Part shown: in pieces, positions 41,611 to 43,905 of the stretch
Position numbering within the stretch: position 1 is the first letter of the stretch
Layout: every line of letters starts with the position of its first letter
Assembly (NCBI GenBank): GCA_037137575.1
Contig: JBAXKB010000008.1
Coordinates: 1 to 43,905 of the forward strand
DNA: 43,905 nucleotides
Direction of reading: 5' to 3'
Origin: UBA5976 sp037137575
GTDB lineage: Bacteria > Actinomycetota > Actinomycetes > S36-B12 > UBA5976
Notes under the pieces: generated by a model
The model's database searches: none
The model's input: the letters and a program-made list of their open reading frames with translations, nothing else
Told to the model about the DNA's origin: nothing
Made by a program: the position numbers and the translations under genes

Positions 41611-42525
41611 TCAGGCCTGCAACCATTTCTTAGCCTTAGAAATAACCTGTTCACGTAAATCTTGCGGTGAAAGCACCTCGATGTCACCAGAGCTTGCCAG
41701 CACCAAACTCGCCAGCCAAGCGCCATTTGTCACATTGACTGTGGCCTCGATCAGTTTTCCCACCGGAGTTACTCCCGAGACCGTCTCTGGCGCAAAGCTC
41801 TCAAGCATTTCAGGCAACATGCGTAATCGGGTTTCTAATGCTGGACTACTGATGGCGAAATCTGCTCCCGTGGATTCCTGTGAGTTGCCTGGCTCATCAA
41901 GAGCGCATGCTTCGAGAATGCGATCGACACGGAAGGTTCTCATTGCATCACTACTGCGACAGAAAGCACGAACATACACGACACCTTCGTTCGCCTGTAA
42001 CGCGATGGGTTCAATCGTGCGCTGTGTCACTTTCTGGTCAATAGCAGCGCCATATTTAATTTCAACACAACTACGACCGTTGATCGCCGACTTTAAGATG
42101 TTGACAATTTGCTCATCAACATCAGTGGTACCGATTTCAATAATTGACTCGGTCGTTGTAAATGTAGCTTGAAGCTTTAGCAGAAGTGCAGAAACGCTCT
42201 TTTGCTCGACCAAGTAAGGCATCGCCTCGAGATATTTGAGTCCACCTATGATGGCAATTGATTCGTCCGGAGTGAAACGAATCTGTTTATCTAAACCAAG
42301 CGAGTCGCGAGTTTCAATCCAGACGCCATCTTCGTCATCTTGAATTTCAACATCAGCATTCTCACCATAAAACTCACCAATGCGTGCATCGTTAAAAAGG
42401 TCACAGTATCGACGCACCTGCGCCGGTTTTAAATGAAAGACATCCGCCACCGTCTGCAGCTCAACAGGGTTATTCGCCCGCAAGTACGCCAGCATGCGCA
42501 CCGCAGTTTCAAATTGGACCGCCAC
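41611..42525 (-). CDS. pafC: WYL-domain transcriptional regulator PafC
   Basis: A 304-residue protein with an N-terminal winged-helix (RMLAYLRANNPVELQTVAD), a WYL domain (about 150-230, ALQANEGVVYVRAFCRSSDAMRTFRVDRI) and a WCX-type C-terminal region. With PafB it forms a heterodimer that activates the main DNA-damage response of mycobacteria. GTG start overlaps the pafB stop by one base (TAGTG), so the partners are translated together. Motif conservation is moderate; PafC rather than PafB is assigned by order and the shorter N terminus. Confidence 0.9.
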   Translation of the reverse strand: MAVQFETAVRMLAYLRANNPVELQTVADVFHLKPAQVRRYCDLFNDARIGEFYGENADVEIQDDEDGVWIETRDSLGLDKQIRFTPDESIAIIGGLKYLEAMPYLVEQKSVSALLLKLQATFTTTESIIEIGTTDVDEQIVNILKSAINGRSCVEIKYGAAIDQKVTQRTIEPIALQANEGVVYVRAFCRSSDAMRTFRVDRILEACALDEPGNSQESTGADFAISSPALETRLRMLPEMLESFAPETVSGVTPVGKLIEATVNVTNGAWLASLVLASSGDIEVLSPQDLREQVISKAKKWLQA

Positions 42526-43475
42526 TATTGATGCACCGCCAGTACCTGATTAACTAAGTCGGTAACGCGTTCTTTCAGTGAAGTCGGCGATAACACTTCT
42601 ACTCGGTCACAGACCAGGGCAATCTCTCGTGAGAGTGAATAAGCATCGTCAAAATCGATAGTCAAAATGTCGCCAGATGGTGATTCTTCAAAACCTTTGG
42701 CTAATAACCGCAAATTAGCGCAGTCAGCAACGGGTACTCGAACCAAAGCGCTCTGTACTGCGCTTTCCGTGCGTTGGAAACTGCGAATCATTTCGATCGG
42801 GTCACTGTCTTGTGGACTTGGGTTGAGTATCTGCTCTTTAGTGATTTTTACATCTCCACTTATTCGACTCAGACGAAATAGCAATTCAGATTCACGTTCG
42901 TAATCAAACCCAAATAAATACCAATGCTCTTGATGCAGCACGAGTCGCCATGGCTCGACTCTGCGAACCTTGGTCTCGTTACTGTTGCGGCTGTAATACT
43001 CAAACTCAACAGTGAGCTTTTGCACAATCGCTTGCTCTAGCGGTTTCAAGTAACGTTCATCACGACCAATCGCGGTGAAAATGTTTGACCCACCGCGATA
43101 TTCCGGACCAGCGATGATTGCGCCAGCGGCGGCAGACTGGCCAAGATGTGCGTCTCGCCAAGCTCCGGTAGCAAGTGAAACCAAAATCAACTCGTCTTCA
43201 CTTAAATCAACTTCAGCAAAGAATGACTGCTCTAGGTCAATCGAATACGTGCTCTGACTATCACCACTGGGCGAAACTTCATTAAAAACTAGATACTGAC
43301 GTAAATCGTTTTTATCACGCTCAAACTTTCGCCCCGCTGCGTCAAGTTCTTTTTCGCTGTCGAATGGAGAATATCCACTAACCCGATTGAAAATTTCAGA
43401 TCTGGTTAGTGGTCGTTGTGAGTTCATTAACACCAGCAACAGATTTAACTGTCGCATAGTGTTATCAACGGCCAT
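42525..43475 (-). CDS. pafB: WYL-domain transcriptional regulator PafB
   Basis: A 316-residue paralogue of pafC. N-terminal winged helix (MRQLNLLLVLMNSQRPLTRSE), extended middle, WYL domain (about 160-240, LVLHQEHWYLFGFDYERE) and C-terminal WCX region. PafB and PafC together bind damage-response promoters. ATG 43475 is three bases after the FKBP stop; the ATG at residue 7 is an alternative. No proteasome gene (pafA, prcAB, pup) is in the window, although the pair is next to such genes in many actinobacteria. Confidence 0.91.
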   Translation of the reverse strand: MAVDNTMRQLNLLLVLMNSQRPLTRSEIFNRVSGYSPFDSEKELDAAGRKFERDKNDLRQYLVFNEVSPSGDSQSTYSIDLEQSFFAEVDLSEDELILVSLATGAWRDAHLGQSAAAGAIIAGPEYRGGSNIFTAIGRDERYLKPLEQAIVQKLTVEFEYYSRNSNETKVRRVEPWRLVLHQEHWYLFGFDYERESELLFRLSRISGDVKITKEQILNPSPQDSDPIEMIRSFQRTESAVQSALVRVPVADCANLRLLAKGFEESPSGDILTIDFDDAYSLSREIALVCDRVEVLSPTSLKERVTDLVNQVLAVHQ

Positions 43476-43478
43476 GGC

Positions 43479-43841
43479 CTATTTCACGGCCAATAAGTCG
43501 ATAACGAACACAAGAGTTTGGCCAGAAAGGCGATGTCCGCCGCCAGCAGGGCCGTAAGCAAGATGTGGCGGAATTATTAACTGGCGTCGTCCGCCAACTT
43601 TCATGCCAGGGATACCCAATTGCCAGCCTTGAATCAGACCACGCAACGGAAATTCAATGGACTCGTTACGGTCCCAAGAAGAATCGAACTGTTCGCCAGA
43701 GACAAACTCGACCCCAAGATAATGCACTTCTACCGTTTGGCCAGCGGCCACTTCTACGCCATCGCCAACCACTAAATCTTCAATTACTAGTTCAGTTGGT
43801 TCTTCACCGTCGATGAAGTCGATTACTGGAGGGTTTGTCAT
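43479..43841 (-). CDS. FKBP-type peptidyl-prolyl isomerase
   Basis: A 120-residue single-domain FKBP without signal peptide, so cytosolic. It shows VEVHYLGVEFVSGEQFDSSWDR (Tyr and Asp of the active site), FPLRGLIQGWQLGIPGMKVG and ending LVFVIDLLAVK. It accelerates prolyl isomerisation in folding proteins. Tandem with another FKBP whose end is at the window edge. ATG 43841 is followed 3' by pafB after three bases. Confidence 0.93.
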   Translation of the reverse strand: MTNPPVIDFIDGEEPTELVIEDLVVGDGVEVAAGQTVEVHYLGVEFVSGEQFDSSWDRNESIEFPLRGLIQGWQLGIPGMKVGGRRQLIIPPHLAYGPAGGGHRLSGQTLVFVIDLLAVK

Positions 43842-43857
43842 TTGTTTCTACTCTCTC

Positions 43858-43905
43858 TTAACTAACAGCGGTTAAATCAACCACAAAAACTAAAGTTTCG
43901 TTCGG
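43858..43905 (-). CDS. FKBP-type peptidyl-prolyl isomerase, C-terminal end only (partial)
   Basis: The window edge keeps the last 15 residues, PNETLVFVVDLTAVS, and a TAA (43858-43860). This nearly repeats the C terminus of the next gene (TLVFVIDLLAVK), which marks an FKBP paralogue. Tandem FKBP genes before pafBC are known in other actinobacteria. Sixteen bases separate the two genes. Confidence 0.75.
   Translation of the reverse strand, partial: PNETLVFVVDLTAVS

Noticed and set aside
1..43905. Insertion sequences, phage genes, CRISPR arrays, toxin-antitoxin or restriction systems
   Set aside because: No transposase, integrase, repeat-spacer pattern or defence-type gene was seen. All sizeable genes belong to conserved actinobacterial families.

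Overview
The window is a densely packed stretch of chromosome from an actinobacterium. Evidence for the group is the co-occurrence of RbpA, the PafB/PafC pair, a SKI2-like HelY helicase beside TatA/TatC, the GarA-type FHA protein in the gcvH cluster, a PdtaR-type ANTAR response regulator, an actinobacterial-type EF-P, and gene orders that match Mycobacterium nearly gene for gene. Base composition looks close to balanced rather than strongly GC-rich, genes overlap or nearly abut, and several clusters that lie far apart in mycobacteria are joined here. This suggests a small streamlined genome such as the freshwater acI (Nanopelagicales) group. That lineage call is an inference, not something the sequence proves.

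Region 1 (1-16.4 kb): end of secD, then secF, apt and the bifunctional (p)ppGpp enzyme rel; a leftward pair (DUF349 protein and membrane-anchored cyclophilin); then rightward a glyoxalase II-like hydrolase, hisS, aspS, rarA, alaS, ruvX, mltG and aroE. Region 2 (16.4-22.2 kb): a prepilin-peptidase-like gene, aroC-aroK-aroB-aroQ, pepQ, efp and nusB. A leftward tRNA gene with a CAA anticodon follows, and its probable terminator lies inside the nusB coding sequence.

Region 3 (22.3-31.3 kb): pdtaR, pgsA, DUF881-sbp-DUF881, gcvH, an FHA (GarA-like) protein, an FtsR-like MerR regulator, a DUF151 nuclease, a second MerR regulator, and gcvP behind a single-aptamer glycine riboswitch. This order is the same as the mycobacterial pgsA2-to-gcvB cluster. 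A 421-base gap follows, then rbpA. Region 4 (43.9-32.1 kb, all leftward): two tandem FKBP genes (the first cut by the window edge), pafB, pafC, a 57-residue tatA, tatC, helY, a 5'-3' exonuclease, an M24 peptidase, a YtcJ-type amidohydrolase, lnt and ppm1. This probably forms one or a few long transcripts.

I found no mobile element, phage, CRISPR array or accessory defence system. The points most worth a second look are the tRNA with a leucine anticodon but no long variable arm, a recurring TANNNT-six bases-start pattern that implies leaderless mRNAs at about eight genes, the glycine riboswitch whose hairpin overlaps the gcvP ribosome binding site, a duplicated ribosome-binding-site/start unit before aroC, and the unexplained leader before rbpA.
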